Positions 25,296-40,609 of a stretch of 64,000 nucleotides of DNA are shown one piece after another. How positions within the stretch are numbered: the first letter of the stretch is position 1; each line of letters begins with the position of its first letter. This DNA comes from Aquilaria yunnanensis (lineage: Eukaryota; Streptophyta; Magnoliopsida; Malvales; Thymelaeaceae), in assembly GCA_039654915.1 (NCBI GenBank), contig CM077599.1, forward strand, positions 5,954,501 through 6,018,500, in the 5' to 3' direction. A program made the position numbers and the translations under genes. The notes beneath the pieces were generated by a model, which was given only the letters and a program-made list of their open reading frames with translations, made no database searches and was not told the DNA's origin.

Positions 25296-26397
25296 CAAGT
25301 GCCAAATTTTTGCGATTATGCTGCAGTACGCCATTGCAAATAAAGAAGCAGGTCGAGAGGCGAGTTGGCATCTCCTTGCTAATCAATTGAAGCATTTTGA
25401 AGGCGAAAATACGTATAGAAGGCCAATTTCAGTTTTGCTGTATAATTTACATGTTGTAGCGGTTTTTTTCCTCAACAGGTCTGAGCACCGATTCTTACAT
25501 GCGAGCAGGCCTCCCAACCTCGAGAGGAGTTTTGCATTACTGCTGCACTTGAATAAATTTTCATATATAACTGCGATGTCCCCATGTTCAGTGAATTTCA
25601 TTTGCATATTACTAGCTTTTATACATGTTTGCATTGGATTTCAGTGTCTTGTATCTTAGGAATAAGTATAGATTTTGAAATCTTAGACGTGTAATTTCAA
25701 GGGTAAGAGTAATTACCCATTACCATATCACCTGTAACTTAGAAAGAAAAATCAATTGTAAAGCGTACATGAGAAGGGTGAAAATGAAAGCCATGTTACG
25801 ATTTAACAATGACAATCTTACAGCAACTTTAAATTACTCCGTCAATTTCCTTTTTGGGAGGGCGTTTATAAACCGATATTAATTTATATGGAGGGATTCC
25901 AAATTTTGTATAGGTAATTGATGTAGATTTCAGTTACAAAGGCATACTACAAGTCCTAGGAGTTTTAAAGCCCCCTTCTCATCCTCATCAGAGATTTGTG
26001 TTTTCTCGTCATGGATGGTCTGGGTCAAAATAAAATTGAAACAAATAAATGAAAACCGGTTTCTTCCCAAAAAGAAAAAGAAAATTCACATAAAATTTAT
26101 ATTGTTATGACTAATTCATATTCGTTAAAAAACATATTTGTAAAGCTCTTAACATCGAAATCTTGATTAAATTTATAAGACAGGATTATATGATATGAAA
26201 AACCACTCAAGGACAAGAATAACCTTATTGATAAAATTTGCAGTTCATTGTCTAATGATGTTAATGCAAGCAACCGTGGTTAAATGGTGCAGTTGCAAAT
26301 TAACAAAATTTTGCATGGTCTATTGTGCTATTAGTCAGGTGGATTTTTATGCCAATCGTTGATCTAGACCGTCCGATTAAACCCAGGATCTTATCGT
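25296..26397. other. PEX10 3' flank and spacer before RPS3
   Basis: The first part should be PEX10 3' UTR (CTGCAGTACGCC and following, with AATAAA-like words around 25553). Open frames at 25318-25659 have no recognisable domain and are treated as noncoding. The rest up to the RPS3 promoter is AT-rich and empty. Confidence 0.45.
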
Positions 26398-26450
26398 AAC
26401 CCTAGTATATAGTCGCACACAACCACGAACAAGCGGAGAACTAGGGTTTC
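26398..26450 (+). promoter_or_regulatory. RPS3 core promoter: telo-box-like motifs and TATA
   Basis: AACCCTAG at 26398-26405 is followed directly by TATATA at 26406-26411, and CTAGGGTTTC occurs at 26441-26450, about 63 bp before the start codon. AAACCCTAA-type telo boxes near the start site are a known feature of plant ribosomal protein genes. The start site itself is inferred to lie near 26435. Confidence 0.55.
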
Positions 26451-26512
26451 GCCTCTCGCGCATAGTCTCTCGGCACGGCAGTCGCTTGATTTCCATTTTC
26501 TTCTTCCGAAAC

Positions 26513-28505
<1,993 letters not shown>

Positions 28506-29808
28506 GAATCCTTCCAAGTTTGTGATGTATGCCTATTTTCTGAAAGGAAAGCTCGCTTTTTTGTTTAGTACTTTTGGACTTTACAACTCTGTCAAGGGAT
28601 GGTGCCTGCACAACTGTTTGATTTGAGAGATTTTGCTACTCGTGTGCTATTAAAGTTAATTTTGGAAAGATTTTAAGAGTACTTGCAGTTCGGGATCCTA
28701 GCAGGGGAGGCTTTCTAGCTTTTGCGATCTTCAATTCTACAGCTTTGACACGATGTAGTGTAGTTTGTTGTTTGCAACTACTAGTAATAAAGTTTGGTGA
28801 AAGCTGCTGTCTTTCGGCCATTATCGTTTGTGTTGGCCGTATTTCTTAGTTCCCCCGTTTTACTAGTGAAGACAACTGGCGCTTTAATAACTAATTGCTT
28901 ATTGTGAAATTGGAGTGAAAAGTTGAAACAGTATCAGTTCAGGACAGATTGCTGAAGCACTAGTTTCCTACAAAACAAGTTCCTCAGTCTTTGACAACTT
29001 TGTATGAGCTTGTTAGAGTGTCTCTAAAATAAGACTTGAAAGTGTGCTTTAAAACGTTTTAAAGATGTGAAGATGAAGTAGGTCATTAGGTCTAAAATTG
29101 AAGAGACAGTTGACTGAGAATATATAGCCATGGCCCTTGTGGTGTTTGCAGACGATGATGAGAATTGAAAATTCAGTATCAAATTTACCTTTGGAACAAA
29201 GCAATTTAATAGAAACGACAACTACCATCGCTAGCTGATATATATAGAATCCGGGACTTGGAACTTGCTGTTGTCTCACGGCCTTCACTAGACCCTAAAG
29301 TGAACTCATTTCCAGGAACAAAACGAAATTGTACGTCCTTCTGTTTTTATGTTACCGTCAGTGCTCTTTGGAAAACGAAAAGAACAAATTTAATGTTGTC
29401 ATGCGACTGATAGACACTGTCACTGTCAGGGGTTAGTTTATAAACTTAGTTGGAATAAGTACCAAGCTGTAAACCCGCTCAAAGCTCGGGGGTCGGAAAG
29501 AAAAAAGCATCTCTTTCCCATGCGTACATGATATTGATCCATCCTCACTCGGATTCGGTTGATTGAAAGCAAGCAACGCACAAGTAGAGATTAGAGAAAT
29601 ATTCGGAGATTCTCGCGTCGGAATATTCCCTGCTTTCGGGTCAGATTTTTAATCTTCTTCTCCATATTTCCCAGTTTCGTTGCGTTTGCTCTATTCTTCA
29701 AGCGAAGATCGTCTCTTCCTCGCGATTGCTGTTCATTTTTTTTCTCACAAAAATACTTGTAATTTCTTTTGATTAGGCGAAACACAAGAGCGTTTCGCTG
29801 CCTCTGTG
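28506..29808. other. RPS3 3' flank and upstream region of the phosphatase gene
   Basis: The 28506-28800 stretch is the likely RPS3 3' UTR with its AATAAA. The rest has no gene; the last ~200 bp before 29809 is pyrimidine-rich leader-like DNA for the phosphatase. No convincing promoter motif was picked out. Confidence 0.45.
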
Positions 29809-32800
29809 ATGCACCTGGTCCGCGAAAATCTGTTCATCGGCAACATCGGCGATGCGGCGGAGGTTCTCCAGAATGGCAGCTCGGAGATCACTCATATTCT
29901 GTCGACTTTGAACTCTCCATCCATTTCCTTCTTCTCTGAATGGCGCAGCAGTGTCCATATAGACGCAAAGGAGATTAGAAAGGTTTGTGTTGGTGGGTCG
30001 GCTCACGGTTCCAGTGATGAGAATGGCTCCGATGATGGGCCGAGGACTTGTTTGGCGCCTGAGAAGCTTCTGTACTCCCTGGAGTATGCGGGCAAGGATT
30101 TGAAGATGGTGAGGATGGCGGTGCCTATCAGGGATATGGAGAGCGAGGATTTGTTGGACTATTTAGAAGTGTGTTTGGATTTCATTGATCAGGGTAGAAA
30201 AGAAGGAGCCGTTCTGGTGCATTGCTTCGCCGGAGTCTCCAGGAGGTACTCGTACCTCGTCATTCCTTCCATTTTCTCTGAAAATTATCGGGTAATTTAG
30301 GTGTAAAATCTCTATACTCCACTTCCCTACTTTCTGAATTAGCCAATCATAGTGCTGGTACTGATTTAGACCAGAATGGAACTTCTTTCTTTTATGGTGA
30401 TCGCCGTGGATTTGTGAGGAAGTGTAGGGAATAGCGGGTGGAAATTTTCCTTTCCTCATGATGAAAGAGATTTCTTTGTGGAAAAAGGAAATGTGCACGC
30501 ACGCAGTTGCGGCTGTATACACATACAAAATGGCAAAACTTTAGCATTAAGTACGATGTCTCTTAGTTGGTGCTCAAGACGTCCGTCTCATACTGTTTCT
30601 TATTGGGTTTAAATAGCTTGAGTTGTTGGATCAAAAAGGACATTGCTAATATGCACGTGTTTGTGTAGAGAAGGAAGATGACCCCTTGGTTGGTTTGTTG
30701 ATGTGACTTGTAGCTCTCTCTGAGTTCACACCACAAGATTGAACCTCCTAATTTCTGATATTTCTTTTGTTGCTTGTAATCTGTTGTCAACTGATGTGAA
30801 TAACTTTTTTGTTTTTTTCCTTATGCTTCTAAGTAATTATGCTCTTAATAAGTTGCACACGATGTAATTGGTTGGACATTCCTGGGTATATGTTTGTAGA
30901 TTTAAGTTCATGACCGTATGTGTGTTTATGTGTCTTTACACACACACACAAATGCGGGTGCATGCGTGCATACACATTAATACATGCACACATAAACAAC
31001 TAAGAATGTGCATGTTTCTGTATGCACGTACGCACGCATGTATGTATGTGCATATGTGTACGTAGGCCTGCACAACTGATACACTTGGATACAGATATAT
31101 TGAAAATTGTTGTACATGACAATTCCAAAAATAGATGTTCTATCAGATTCATTCCAGAGCAGATCTACATGTTCTAAATGTTCTCAAAAGATAATCTAGT
31201 CCATAGAGTTTTACATTTTTCATCTCATGTATTCTTTTGCAGTGCAGCTGTCATTACAGCATACCTGATGAGGACAGAGAAACTATCTCAAGAAGGTTTG
31301 AACAAATCCAATCTTTATTTGGAGTAATGTGGTTCAACAAACTGGTATATGAAATTTGGTTGTATCCTATGGTTGTTATTTTATCCTTTTTGAGTCTACT
31401 TTATTTATTTACTTTTTAGTATTTTTCTTCCTGAAGAATGAGGGGTTCTCCTTCTTTACCCTTCACTTATTAGACTGACGAGAGTTATACTTCGATTGAC
31501 TTTCTGTTTTCCTTTATTTTTCATTATTGCAGAAGCACTTGAGTCTCTAAGGGAAAGCTGTGACTTCGTTTGTCCAAATGATGGCTTTATAGATCAGGTA
31601 TTGGAAATGGTTGTAACATTCAATTGGGAAATGGCTAGTCAATCACAAAAATTTATTTTCAGCTGGGCTCTTTTGTTATGAATTTTGCCTTTTCTGTCTC
31701 TGTTTTTACCAAAATCCCTGTTAACAGTTAAAAATGTTTGAAGAAATGAGGTTCAAGGTAGACCGTTCTTGTCCCATTTACAAGTGGTTTCGACTTAAAG
31801 TACTTGGTACTCTCTCTCTCTCTGAACTCACATCTTACCTTATTTCTTCTTGGAATTAATGTTCTTTGTCGAGAGTTGTTCTGACTTACTCTTTCCGGAA
31901 AAACTTGCATGTAATTTGACAATTCCTTATATCCTTTTCTTTATGAAAAATAACAAAAGAGATTCCTCGAATGCCCCAAGGTGTGCAATCTCTTGCATAA
32001 ATAGGAGACTGAAGAATTATAATCTCTGCCAAAAGTATATCATCCATGGCTGTTTGTTTAAAAATTAAGAATTCCCAAGTTTTTCACAATCCTTTACACT
32101 CCCAAGCTAGCTTCTCCATTTTGACTCTTGCTTTCCCTGCTTTTGCACTCCATTTAGAAAAGAGAGAGGAACCAATGTTCTTATTCTGATGCTGTTATTC
32201 CCTATACTTGAAACACACAGCATTTGTGTTTTACATGACCTGTAGCTGCACTATACGTGAAAGATTTGTAGTTGTATCAGCTGCTGATCTATTCCTCACT
32301 TATGATTTTATCAGATCTTTCATGTATGCGTTTCTTTAGCTTCCAAGATCAGTCTTCCAAAATTTTCTTAGGTGATAAATACGGGCTCACATAAATATTA
32401 GAGACTCAGAATCACACTCCAACAATTTGGTTGTAGGCAGCACCTAGTAGCAGTGAGAAACGTAATTGCTTTGTGAAAAGATGCACCATTTTTCAATTCC
32501 ATTCATTTCAATTCACTTGAAGAAGAAACTTGATGGATGAAGCGTTTTCTTTGCTGCCTTTCCCCCATTTACTTTCAACATTTAGTATGACAGAGAACGA
32601 GTGAGATGGTTTTGTTTCTTTTGCTGTTAGGTGATTCTTACAATCGTGGGGAGAAAATTGACAGTTCTAAGTTAGGGGCTGACCCCGGCTTAGAAGCCAA
32701 AGTTTCATCTACAATGGATTCCTCTCCAACCAGCGAAAAAAAGCTTATGTCTGCATACCGCTGTAAAAAATGTCGAAGAGTTGTAGCATTGGAGGAGAAT

Positions 32801-33238
32801 GTTGTGGGCCATGTACCTGGTGAAGGTGAAGAGTCATTTGATTGGCACAAACGAAGAAGTGGAAACCCTTTCAGTAAGTCTGGTGACATTGAGTGTTCAT
32901 CAGTATTTGTTGAGCCTTTGAGGTGGATGACAGCAGGTAAGGAAACATCAACGAACTTGGTGTGTGGATCTCACCTCTAACCACAAATTGTACCTAGTTT
33001 TCATGGTTTCAGTTCCTTTGCACTTTAGAAGTGATATGGACAAAAGAGTTGATTTCTGAGGAAAATATTGTCTTGTTTGGCAGTTGAAGAAGGTGGACTG
33101 GAGGGCAAGCTGTCCTGTGCCCATTGCGGAGCCCGTTTGGGTTACTTCAACTGGTCAGGCATCCAGTGCAGTTGCGGAAGCTGGATCACTCCAGCGTTTC
33201 AGATCCACAAAAGCCGAGTTGATATGAGCACTGTTTAA
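29809..33238 (+). CDS. DUSP12/YVH1-like dual-specificity phosphatase with Zn C-terminus
   Basis: Six exons: 29809-30245, 31243-31295, 31533-31597, 31728-31806, 32631-32936 and 33084-33238, giving 364 aa. The N-terminal phosphatase domain starts MHLVRENLFIGNIGDA. The catalytic loop HCFAGVSRS has nucleophile Cys139 (split by intron 1 after the Arg), and the probable general acid Asp109 sits in VPIRDMESEDL, 30 residues upstream. SAAVITAYLM and EALESLRE complete the fold. The C-terminal region has paired CxxC motifs (YRCKKCRR; KLSCAHCGARLGYFNWSG; IQCSCGSW) and ends PAFQIHKSRVD-MSTV, the signature of the YVH1/DUSP12 zinc domain. Family knowledge: yeast Yvh1 uses this domain in late 60S maturation (Mrt4 release). 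The plant role is not established from sequence. It is distinct from IBR5, whose zinc region is N-terminal. Start is the first ATG in frame. Confidence 0.92.
30915..31065. repeat. Alternating purine-pyrimidine tract in intron 1 of the phosphatase gene
   Basis: A degenerate run of CA, TG, CATG and GCAC units over ~150 bp, including ACACACACACACA and many TGCATG/ACGCACG words. Such alternation is typical of old CA/TG microsatellites and of Z-DNA-prone DNA. It gives one spurious Cys-His-rich open frame. Confidence 0.8.
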
Positions 33239-36200
33239 TGTGCTCAAAGCAACTTAACCATAACTACTCAGAGTCCGTTGGTTGCATACCATAATACTAG
33301 CTGTATAATCTCGATTTAGAGTCACCGTGGCTCAAGCAGAGGTGCTGTGATGTTGTCACGACTTGTTTCGATTTCAGCGTTGGCACAAACGACTTTTTGG
33401 AGAGACGGTGGTAGGTTTATTTCGTGGCTTGCAATTACATAGTGGTAAAGGTGGAGGAAAAGCAATCAAAGTTGTTGGATTTGGAAGTGGGGGGACGATA
33501 CATGAGTATATTCCTTTTGGATCTGAGGGAGTATTTCGTTTTGGCTTCTTTCTCTTATCCATTGGATGATGTGGAGAAACAAGAAATTAGGTGGAGTGAC
33601 GCGGCCAGCGGCTGTACTTACTTTGATGCGCATGCAAGTTGCGCCACTGCAGTGGTTGAGTTGAATTGCCCCCCCCCCCCCCCCCCCCCCCCCCCTTTTT
33701 TCTTCACCTTTTTCCCTCTTTCGCATTACATTAACATTTACGTTTACATCCATGGATAAATGGATTGCTCATCTGAGCGTTATGTGGTGTGGATCGGAGG
33801 GGGATTAATTTAGTCGATGACAAAGGAGCATGTGCGACTATACTATTATATTGTACTATCTAGTACTATCTAAAACGTAAAACATGTCCCGGCCATTGGG
33901 GGAGATGCCACCTGGTGTGATACAGGTGTTTGAGTCTTCAAATACTTTGCTTGGATTTTTAACACTCCTAAAAATTGTTTCTGATTAGATGTATTTTTTA
34001 TTTTTCTTTGACATATAAAAATAATAATATGATGTATGATGAAATGGATTGTTGACAGAATTTTCATAATTCAACAGGCTTCTCATAATTTCGACTTGGG
34101 AGTTTTGTCTTGAATCATGACCCACTTCAGATTCTGCAGTCATACTCCTCTACAGAATATTATGTTAGGGTCACTTTTTTCTTTTTTGCTTAAATATGGG
34201 TCAAATCTCCCACTCTTTTCTAAATCAGTTGAATTTTCCATCAAGAAATTAATCATCCGATAGCTGGAGGGAGGGGGAAGGGATTTTAGAATCGGAAAGG
34301 CTTGAATGCTTGTTAAAGATGTCAGAAAAAAAAAATAAGGGTATCCACCCCAGCCTCTACATATAAAGTCTTGAAGTCGGTACCCCATGGATATGCTCCA
34401 CAAGTAATGTACATATATATATATATATTTGTTGAGAATGTGATTTTTATCCCAAGATAAAATTATCATTTAATGTGAATTATTATTATTATTATTATCC
34501 TAGGTTTTATGACTTTTTTAATGATTAACAATTTGTAAACATGCATCCATATTTTAGAAAATAAAACATACATATTTGAAAGTAGGACAAAAGTAATGTT
34601 ATCTATATGTTTAATAAAACTAGCTTTACTACCTGGTGTTGCCTTGGGGGTAAATTATAAAGAATATATGATTGAATCTCAAATGGGAAGTATATGCATA
34701 CCAAAAAAATAATTTAAATACCCAATGTTGCCATGAGAAGCAAATAGTTAGAAATACCAAATAACATAATAAAATTTTTAAATAAAATAATAGGTAAAAA
34801 TGTTATTCAAGGAAGTAACACTTTACAAGTAAAGTGATAGTAATACGTGTCTTCATATTATATATGATAGTTCAAATAAAAAGATATGATTATACAATTT
34901 AATAATCATGTGTTGTCAGTTAATTTCATAAGAAATCATGTTCAAATAAAAAAAATGTTCTACTAATATTGCTTATTACTTTTATTTTTATGTAGTTCAT
35001 AGTAACAATAGAATATGAATTTGGTAATAAATAATTATAAAACATTTAAATTAAGTCTCATAATCCCAAGTGGACCGAAAGGGGCTTTGCCTAGCCATAT
35101 CCCCAAACCCGGTTTGAGACACCCTAGGCCTTTTTCTTTAAAGACTCTCATCTACAGTGTAAAGAAGTATGAGTATTAGAAACATGTTTAAATTAAGATA
35201 ATTATGTAAAATATTACCAAAAAAAATTAACGGTTAACAAATTTTTTAGTATAATTTGTGCATTAACACAAATTGTATAAAATTTTATCTTTTCACATTG
35301 TTTACAAAAATTTAGATTATTGATCAATGAGAAGAATATATATGAAAAAAAATTACTTTTATTGTGGAATGTTGCACTGCTAAAATATATACAAAAAAAA
35401 TGAAGATCAGAAAGCCCTGAATGAAAAAGAAACCTATATATTTGAGGTTTCACCATGAACAAATCTAATTTGTATAATTTTATAGACTTAGAGTGAAATT
35501 TCAATAACCAAATCCCACATCCTCATATGATATTTTCTTGAAACCAAGAGAATTTAAGTATCAAAGCCATGCAAAAATCATAGCACAATATTTTGCAAAA
35601 GTAACCCAACCTCATCCTGTTTTAAAAACCATGGATGAAAATCTCTCTACTTCATCAAGGTCTCTTCCCTATAAAAAATTCAAATGTAATAAATATGGAA
35701 ATCAAGAAGATGGGATGAGCAAAGAAGTTAAAAATAAAATTGTAATAAACAAAAATCTAAACACTAGTTAAGAAAATAACTCATTAGGATGAACTAATTA
35801 AACACCAAAGAAAAAGTATCAAAGAGAATGAATAGGCAAACCTACATTTTTGCAATTGTCAAATAAAGTTGAGCTCTCATTATATAGTGTTTTATATTTT
35901 AGGCAATAATGGGATTAATCTTTGCTATTAAAACATAATATTGACGATATTAAGAAAATAATGCTATTAAAACATAACTCGATTTGAAATTTAATCCTTA
36001 CTTAGATAAAAACACATATCACATTCCATGTTTACAATTCAAATTTAACCACTAACGTATAGTAAAAACGTATATATATTAATGTATACGAAATCAATAT
36101 AAGGTCAGATTCAGTAGCATGATTATTTAATTGGGCTATTACTTAACCTGAATTATATTCGAATAAATCCCTTGATTTATGTACATTTTGAATTTAAATT

Positions 36201-37852
36201 TAATTATTTTCTATAGAAACTAAAAAAACTGGTATTCTAGTTAAATTTTATTATAGGAAGTGAAAATTTGAAATTTGAAATTTAATTCTTATTGAATGGG
36301 TGATGTAAAAATTCTAAATCAATGTAAAGGATAGATGAAAAATTCAAACTGAAATGCTATTAGTTTTTGCGTAAATACCTTTTGGCTTTTAGACATGTAA
36401 AAGTTAAAATATGCTAAATTTGGAATGAAAATTTCTCAAACTTTTTAGAGTGTTGGAAGATGAATTGATTCCTTTAATTTTTTTTATAGTGTTGGAATTA
36501 AATGTTAATTGATGCTAATTTACTTTTTCCAAAAATTTGTATTAAATAATTACCATTAGTTTTGTAAATAAATGAAAATAAATTCAAATGGTAAATTGAG
36601 ATCTTTAACTTTTTTTTTTTTTTGCTAAATTTAAATTTTCTTCTAAAGTTAGTGCTATATGTATTTTGGACCATAGGTTTCGAAACCTTTGCTTACACTC
36701 TTACCATCACCTAGACCTTTTTAAAATTATTGAGATAAACTTTTCAAGTTTGATAATTAACTATTGATATCTACAAAACAACATCTTTGTAAATGTAAGA
36801 GTGCCCCTTTCACTAATTGAGTTTGGAAATAAATGGGGTATCTATAGGTTTTCAAACTTTGTTTTAAAGATGCAATCAAAACAACAAAATTGATGTAACC
36901 TATTATTTACCCTATTTGTGCAAGAACCATTTCATTAAAAGTTAATTAACACCGTCAATATGCCTATCCATTAAGTGACGGGCGTTTTTGGAAAAAAATT
37001 TATTTGCATTTTTTTTAAATGTACAAATAAAAAGAAAAATGCCACATGTGAAATTTTAGTAGAAACACGTTAGTAGGATTAAGGAAAAGACTGTTCTATC
37101 CTCTGAAATGATCATGCTGCTATATAGAATAACAGTAGTTGAACTGGTAAAGAGTAGGCAGGGGGTATCTATGGATTCAGTTGTGGGTGGCGGGTCCTTC
37201 CCAAATCCATTTCCTTAATTATAAGAAGGAAATCCAAATGGTGTGAAACAAGAAGTGCGAGGCAAGGCTAGGCAAGAGGCAAGGGGGGTGAATATTGATA
37301 TTGGTGGTGGCGCACACGACAAAGAGACGGCAAGGCACTCATGAGCTCTCCGCTTTTAAGGACAGAATCGTGCGTGGTGAGGGTAATCTCAAGTCATGTG
37401 AGATGAGATCAATCTTCTTCTTCTTCTTCATCTTCTTCTTCATCTTCTTCTTGTTGTTGACTTGTTGTCTCTACCCACTTTACTAATTACTACTGTTCTT
37501 TTACCAGCCACAGCCAGGCAGCTCATACGGTAATCAATTAATTAATTAATAAAACCACACCACGCAGACTTATGTATATGTTGTGCTTGTGGCCACCACC
37601 ACCACCCACGCCCACAACTCAATTGCACTTTGAATACAACACGAAACCACCCCCATCTTCCCCACTTCTCTTCACGATACATACACTAGTTTATAGTTCA
37701 CTCCACCACTAGATTGAATTGTCTAGTATCATAAAATTTTATGCAAAAAAAAAAAAAACATATACGTGTATATTTCCATTGATTTTTTTACTTTTCTTTT
37801 TTTGTTATTGGTCTGACAAATTTTAAGATGTCAAATTTTCCACCAAAAAAAC
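33239..37852. other. Phosphatase 3' flank and long gene-free AT-rich spacer
   Basis: No gene is supported. 33239-33660 is moderately GC-rich and may be 3' UTR or a decayed exon. The poly-C run follows at 33669. An ATT microsatellite lies near 34477-34498, and TTC repeats at about 37411-37457. The 34.5-37.1 kb stretch is very AT-rich. A GC-richer patch at 37140-37330 (GGCAAGGCTAGGCAAGAGGC) has no recognisable gene. Confidence 0.45.
33669..33695 (+). repeat. 27-nt poly-C run
   Basis: An uninterrupted run of 27 C residues, followed directly by a T run, about 430 bp past the phosphatase stop. It is the only long G/C homopolymer in the window. It could form an i-motif, or a G-quadruplex on the other strand. 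The exact length may be unreliable, since homopolymers are common assembly errors. Confidence 0.9.
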
Positions 37853-38084
37853 TAGTTATTATATTATGTACCTATGTTTAATTAGACATGTTAGCTCACC
37901 CTTAACTCTCTCTATATAATCCATATCCATAAAAAAAATTACAAAATTACCCTTTACCAAAACTCTCCCTTTTCCTTTAAAAATCTTACTACATTCCCCC
38001 CGCCACAAAGTTGCCGCCGTTGCTACCACCACCGCCACCGCCATCGCCGCCACAACCAGATCTTCTCTCAATACTTGCGTCTAC

Positions 38085-38665
38085 ACAAGTGTAAAAAACA
38101 AATGTGCAAAGTGTCTAAAAAAATTAAGAAAAGTGTCTGAACAGGTATATATAAATGTCTAAAATAATGTCCAGATTATTTACTTTTTACGTACCTCATT
38201 CTTGCCGTAGCCGCTACTGTCACCATCGCCATCACTGCAGCCGGCACCGACGCTGAACAGTCATCAAAGCATGGTGGTGCTCCTTCAGATCTCACAGTAG
38301 CCGTACGTATCTGGATCTCACAAATCTTGTAAAATTGTTTAAATCAACTTATAACCAATTTGTTATCTTCAAAAAAAATCTCTAAAATAATTAAAAAAAT
38401 GTCTGCATGAATATGTAAAAGCGTCTAAATAAATATGTAAAAGTGTCTAAATAAACTTAAAAACAATTTGTTATTTTAAAAAAAACTATAAAAAAATTAA
38501 AAAAAGTGTTTGAATAAATATGCAAAAGTGACTAAGCAAAAATATAAAAGTGTCCGAAGTAATATCTAAATAATTTATTTTTCTAAAAAATATATGTGTG
38601 TAAACTAATAAATAAAAAGTGTCTAAATAAATGTCTAAATATGCCTAAAGTAAAATATAAAAGTG
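38085..38665. repeat. Degenerate tandem repeats in element A
   Basis: The core AAAGTGTCTAAATAAATATG recurs with variations across about 580 bp. The complementary core, TTTAGACACTT, makes up the array inside element B at 42450-42970, so both elements share this internal block. Confidence 0.75.
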
Positions 38666-39129
38666 CATAAAATAATAGCTAATAAATAAAATCTATTTTT
38701 TGGGACAACAATTCATGGCGGCTAAACTCTCCCTCTCTCGCCAGTCACCCTTTTACTTGACCAGCGTCCCGCTGTGGCCACCAATCTCTCACCCGGTTCC
38801 GCCATCGTCATCATCCTCATGCCTCGCCATCATTGTTGGATCTTCGTTGTCACATCCGATAAAGCCTGTATGCTGCCTTCTCCGTCGATGCCTTGTTCTC
38901 CGTCTGTTAAAAATTGGGAGATTAGAGATTCAATCAGAGCGGAGATCGCGAGATCACAGCCAGAAAGCAGAGATTCGATCGGATAGGAGATTTGATCGTC
39001 AGCAAAGATCGGTGAGCCGATAGAGAATAGAGATCGAAGCGGCTCTAAGCGAGAAATCGGAGCAAGCGAAGCAGAGATTTGATCAAAACAGAGATTCAAT
39101 CGAAGCAGAGATTCAATCGTCAACGAAGT

Positions 39130-40609
39130 TGTTGTGAGTTTTACAACTCTAATCCGCAAGCGCACGGGACGTGTGTAGATAGGGTGAATAAGATATCGTT
39201 CCCACGAGGATTGATTTTCATTATTTGCTAATTACCACTACCTTGAGACTCACTTTAGCTAAACAAGCAACAATTGACGATTTACTCACTATGAAAATAA
39301 CTAAGTTTGCAACTCCACTTAAATTACTACTAAACAAGAACAACAAACACAATGCAAATCAAAGGTTTTCTAATGAATTAACAAAACACACTTCATATGG
39401 TTTTCACTATTTGACTTGGTTAGCTAGTGAATTAAGGCTAATACTTTAGTTTTTCTACTTGTTGGTGAAGTTAACTAATTGGGCTCTTACTCTCTCAAGC
39501 TTACACTAGAATGGACTCTCATCCAAATTGCTAGTTCAAGAGGGGCATTACAAGTGCAATTTACCTTCACCTAGTGTCCTAGACTAGTCTCCCAACAAGC
39601 CCATGGCCACTACACTCTTCTCCTAATTCCAATTCCTTTTAATCCTTTTCAAGAGTTTAAAAGAAATTTAAAGTGCAATTGACTAGGGCCCTCGATCAAT
39701 CAACACAACAATAAACTCAAGGAGAAGAGTAAGCAAGCAATAAAGGAAAACCAAAGTCAAATAGTCATTAATCCAACCAACATAACCAATTCAAGTAGCT
39801 ACAACCATAGAAAGTGTAGATAAAACTACTCCATAATCAAACTAAACATAAACATGAAAATACATAAAAGAGCATCAATGTCTAAATACCAGATAAAAGA
39901 AGGAAAGAAGGAACCCAATAGACTCTAGATGCTTGATTCCTCAAGGCTCCTACAAGTCTTCAAGTCCTCCAAGCCTTCTCCAAGCAAGAATCCATAAATG
40001 CTCCCAAGGAAGATGAAGAAATGCAAGAAATGGTGATGAAAAACCTAAGTTTAAGATGAGAAGATGAAAATGAAGAGAGAGTTCTTCTTGCTAGGTTCCA
40101 GGTTCTTCTACTCTTGGAGGTGTCACTTTCACTCACCAAACCATTTGGATAGAAATCCTTGACCAATGGCAAGCTTGAGTTCAAATTTAAGGTAGGGGAC
40201 CACTTTCCCGGGTGACTGGCGCCTAGGCCTCAGGAGGAGGTGCCTGGGCGCTTAGCCTTTCAGGCTCGCAGGTATTCTGGCGCATATGCCCCAGGAGGAG
40301 GTGCCTGGGCACCTAGGCCTCCAGGCTTGCAGGTGCCTAGGGCCTAGGCCTCCAGGGTGCGTTTTTTAGGCAGAGAACTTTTGTACTGTGGCGCCTAGGC
40401 CTCACAGTTATAATTTCCGTTGACTTTTGCATTCCCGTTTTTCGTTCCGCTCATCCCGGTGCCATTCCAATGCTATGGTCTGCTTATCCAACCTACAAAA
40501 TGAATGATCAAAGCAAGAATCGGCCAAAAATATTGAGTGGTAAGGTAGAAAATTATGGTCAAAGTTGACAAAAAGTCAACATGTTTGACCACAAAATTAA
40601 AATTTATCA
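39130..40609. mobile_element. Solo LTR nested in element A, 1,480 bp
   Basis: It begins TGTTGTGAG and ends AATTTATCA (TG...CA termini), flanked by a perfect 5-bp duplication, GAAGT, at 39125-39129 and 40610-40614. The early sequence (AATCCGCAAGCGCACGGGAC, then TATCGTTCCCACGAGGATTG) is a motif often seen in plant LTR elements. A GC-rich block at 40203-40360 repeats GGCGCCTAGGCCTC-like units. No coding domains or second LTR are present, so recombination to a solo LTR is inferred. The insertion postdates the MULE it sits in. Confidence 0.85.

Noticed and set aside
34140..34469. 109-residue minus-strand frame
   Set aside because: No recognisable domain, spans a TA microsatellite, no coding bias.
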